Of a stretch of DNA of 64,000 nucleotides, positions 61,726 through 64,000 are shown piece by piece. Source of the stretch: Nipponacmea schrenckii (taxonomy: Eukaryota; Mollusca; Gastropoda; Lottiidae); NCBI GenBank assembly GCA_030562195.1, contig JAUJPP010000006.1, forward strand, positions 6,696,001-6,760,000, in the 5' to 3' direction. Position numbers and translations under genes: made by a program. The notes under the pieces are model-generated. The model was not told the origin of the DNA. It did no database searches and was given only the letters and a program-made list of their open reading frames with translations. Every line of letters starts with the position of its first letter. Position 1 is the stretch's first letter.

Positions 61726-61976
61726 CCGTGGGTAATTACATGTTGATGCTTGCTAATCTCTTCTTAGAAAGTCTTCCATATAAAAGAACCCATGTTACGA
61801 CGTTTTTGAAAAATCTTTTGCAGCAATACAAGAGGAATTTAATTAATGAACATGTAGGAAATATGAAGAGTCAACTCCTGGGATGCGAAAAGCCTCAGAT
61901 GCCCGTCTTTGAAAATCTAATATTTCAAAAAATCAATGAAAAGAAAATTAATAAAAAAAAGAGTGAAGTGATCTGA
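61726..61976 (+). CDS. Possible terminal exon of an unidentified gene
   Basis: After a good acceptor (CGTTTTCATTATAG, ending at 61725) an open frame of 82 codons runs to TGA with mixed, protein-like composition: LANLFLESLPYKRTHVTTFL, KRNLINEHVGNMKSQLLG, then a Lys-rich end. An upstream 28-bp piece (61634-61661) after TTTCTCTTTAG would join in phase, but the intron would be only 64 bp. No family was recognised. It may be a chance open frame. Confidence 0.2.
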
Positions 61977-63680
61977 TTGATAATCTCATTAGAGTTTAAT
62001 AATCTCTTTGATATTGAGAAATCAACTGACAGCTGATATCCTTTACTACGATGCTTTTATATAGCATCTATTTTATGTATGACATCAAGGTGATTCAGTT
62101 AACTATCAGAATATCCAGACATCCTGCTTGTTGTTCAGGATCTGATCAGTAAATCAATTTATGACTTATGAAATGAATACAATTATATATCTAAAGACTG
62201 TTCATGCTTAAAAAATCTAGCTACCTCTGAATGTTGGTGTGGCTGAAAATGAAAACAAATGGAGAATAAATTCCTGATTACTGATTAAAAAGCCCCAGTT
62301 ACACCGAAAAGCTTTAACTTACTTCGTTTTCAAAGACCGCAAACTTCCGTTGGAGTAATTTTAATAAATTTGTATACATCGCTACATACGTCTAAATATG
62401 AAGAGATCAGCATTGATCTTACGATGTCTGTTGTTTATTTCATACAAATTTTACTCGCTACTTCCGAATTGTGGATTGTTAGTCAAACATAGCCTATTCC
62501 CTTTTCTGTGTATACCGTTATACAAGCTTTAAAAGTGTAAATATATAAAATTAAACTGCGTATTTGCAACATCCAATCGGACCAATTCATGTCAATAACG
62601 ATAGGCAAAACATATTGATACATCTTGAATTAATCAAATTAAATTGGACATGGCTAATCGATTTTTACTTCAAACACGACCCCTGAAAGACTCTACATTC
62701 GTAATTATTCTTAAAATATAATCATATTTTTTTTATCAATATTGACTAGCTATACACTATAAAATATGTATGTTTAGGCAGTTTTGTGTATGATCAACGA
62801 ATTCAATTCATTACTATTAGTATCAAATAACAAACATATTCCAAAAGTATTGCGAAAGGTTGTTGATGTTTCCGTGGATAAATAACCGAGGACTTCAGAA
62901 AAGAGTAGGGTTTTAGAAAAATAAACAAAACATCTATCCTAAGTTTCTTGAACTTCTTGTCATCCAGACCAACAAATAAAATAGATACGCAGACGTTATT
63001 GATTATTAATCTGTTTTTTAGACGCAGAATGAAGTTCAAATTGACAGTATAGACGCAGACTATCATTTGTTCTTCTCTTGTATTAAAAAAGAACTTCAAA
63101 CGAGTTAAGAGTTGATAAGAATTTTCAAGGTAGTCAAGTCAATTCTTAACAGCTTCTTTAAACATTAACAGAAATCTTTACCAAGGCAAATAACAAAAAA
63201 TCTTGTTAAAACGTGTTCGATGTACGAGAGTAAAAAAAAACTTTTATCGTCTTTCTTCGTAAATATTTTCCTTCTGATATCAAAAGATTTTTATTGAATT
63301 TCTTTTACTGTGATTCAACCTTATAGCATCTTTCGTTTTGAACCCTATCGATATATCGCCAAAATACGTTAACAGAACTTTACAAACGTTGATGTCTTTT
63401 ATGATAAAAAACATGTGTTTCCGGATACAATCTACCCTTTCTTAATATATAAAACTATACTTGAATTATTTGTTTTTTGTCAGTGGGTTCATAGAGCATA
63501 TTTTTGCGGGTTAGTCACAGTAATGCAAATCAAAGTACATGTTTGGTTAAAAAAATTATCCGAAAAGGGAAGAGAGGGAAAAGTTCATAGTTTACAGATC
63601 ATCAAATAAATGTGGGGCTTTATACTTTTGAAAAGTCTGGAACCTGCATCTCTAAAATAAGGTACTGAATTTTGTCACCG
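61977..63680. other. Sequence without a recognised gene
   Basis: The open frames at 62803-63099 (minus) and 63415-63609 (plus) have no family signature, no convincing splice partners and A/T-driven composition. No repeats were noted. Confidence 0.4.
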
Positions 63681-63689
63681 AAAATAGTA

Positions 63690-63840
63690 ATATGTACACA
63701 TGGCAATATGGTCACAGTAATACGTATATACGGTATTATGGTCACAGGTAATTAAGTCTCAAGAAATATGGTAACGGTAATACTCGCACAAGGTAATACG
63801 GTCACGGTAATACGGGCAATGTGTAATTTGGTCACAGTAA
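63690..63840 (+). repeat. Irregular short tandem array of the GGTCACAGTAATACG type
   Basis: About eight units with GGTCAC(A/G)GTAATAC or GGTAATACGG words in about 150 bp. Spacing is irregular, around 15-30 bp. Confidence 0.75.
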
Positions 63841-64000
63841 AGCCCTGTTTATACGGCGACATTTACACACGTATGTATTTTTTGCATATGTGCAAATTTG
63901 CTTATATGAGCAAATTTGACCGTATGGACGCATTTACTCATGTGCAGATTTTACTCATGTGAGTAAATTTACACCTCGTTGAGACTAGGTGCAAATTTGC
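63841..64000. mobile_element. Probable start of a palindromic element cut by the window edge
   Basis: AGCCCTGTTTATACGGCGAC begins a region rich in palindromes: GCAAATTTGC at 63893-63902, TGAGCAAATTTG next, then CTCATGTGCAGATTTTACTC and ATGTGAGTAAATTTAC. The window ends again in GCAAATTTGC. It looks like the terminal region of a DNA transposon, but the other end is outside. Confidence 0.4.

Noticed and set aside
1..64000. tRNA and rRNA genes
   Set aside because: No convincing A-box and B-box pair or cloverleaf was seen by eye. A tRNA scanner would be decisive and was not available.

Overview
The window looks like animal nuclear DNA that is AT-rich and repeat-rich. The three clear genes are split into many short exons by introns of about 80 bp to 18 kb. 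The proteins are metazoan. The dispersed repeats (tandem cores of about 160 bp, ends reading TTGCC-NN-GGCAAG and GTGGGCGTATA) resemble those I associate with molluscs. The organism is therefore most likely a mollusc or another lophotrochozoan; this is an inference, and nothing here fixes the species.

Left part (1-12 kb, minus strand): the first 18 coding exons of EDC4, the WD40 scaffold of the mRNA-decapping complex. All phases join without a break from the ATG at 11788 to the splice donor before 425. The 3' part of the gene lies beyond the left edge. A decayed non-LTR retrotransposon (about 12.03-13.64 kb) sits next to the EDC4 promoter.

Second gene (15.57-21.38 kb, minus strand): a complete seven-exon PABPN1 (nuclear poly(A)-binding protein), 212 residues, ending in the family's YYSPY tail.

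21.4-30.2 kb: no supportable gene. It holds direct duplications, a degenerate tandem array (24.8-26.0 kb) and repeat debris.

Third gene (30.2-53.97 kb, plus strand): a complete Cys-loop (nicotinic-type) ligand-gated channel subunit, 445 residues in six coding exons. The signal-peptide exon is separated from the rest by an 18-kb intron holding a wrecked Gypsy element, MITE-like palindromes and a 42-bp minisatellite. Intron 3 of the coding region must use a GC donor, and loop C lacks the vicinal cysteines of agonist-binding alpha subunits.

Right part (54-64 kb): a repeat-bearing insert flanked by 204-bp near-identical direct repeats, a 1.5-kb element with inverted arrays of a short motif, a possible two-exon cysteine-rich protein gene (59.8-60.3 kb) and palindromic sequence at the right edge.

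The clearest unexplained pattern is that two unrelated genes, EDC4 and the channel, each carry an intronic minisatellite that appears to have grown from the gene's own 3' splice site, giving arrays of splice-site-like copies next to the real one. No prokaryotic-type system, CRISPR array, rRNA or tRNA gene was found.
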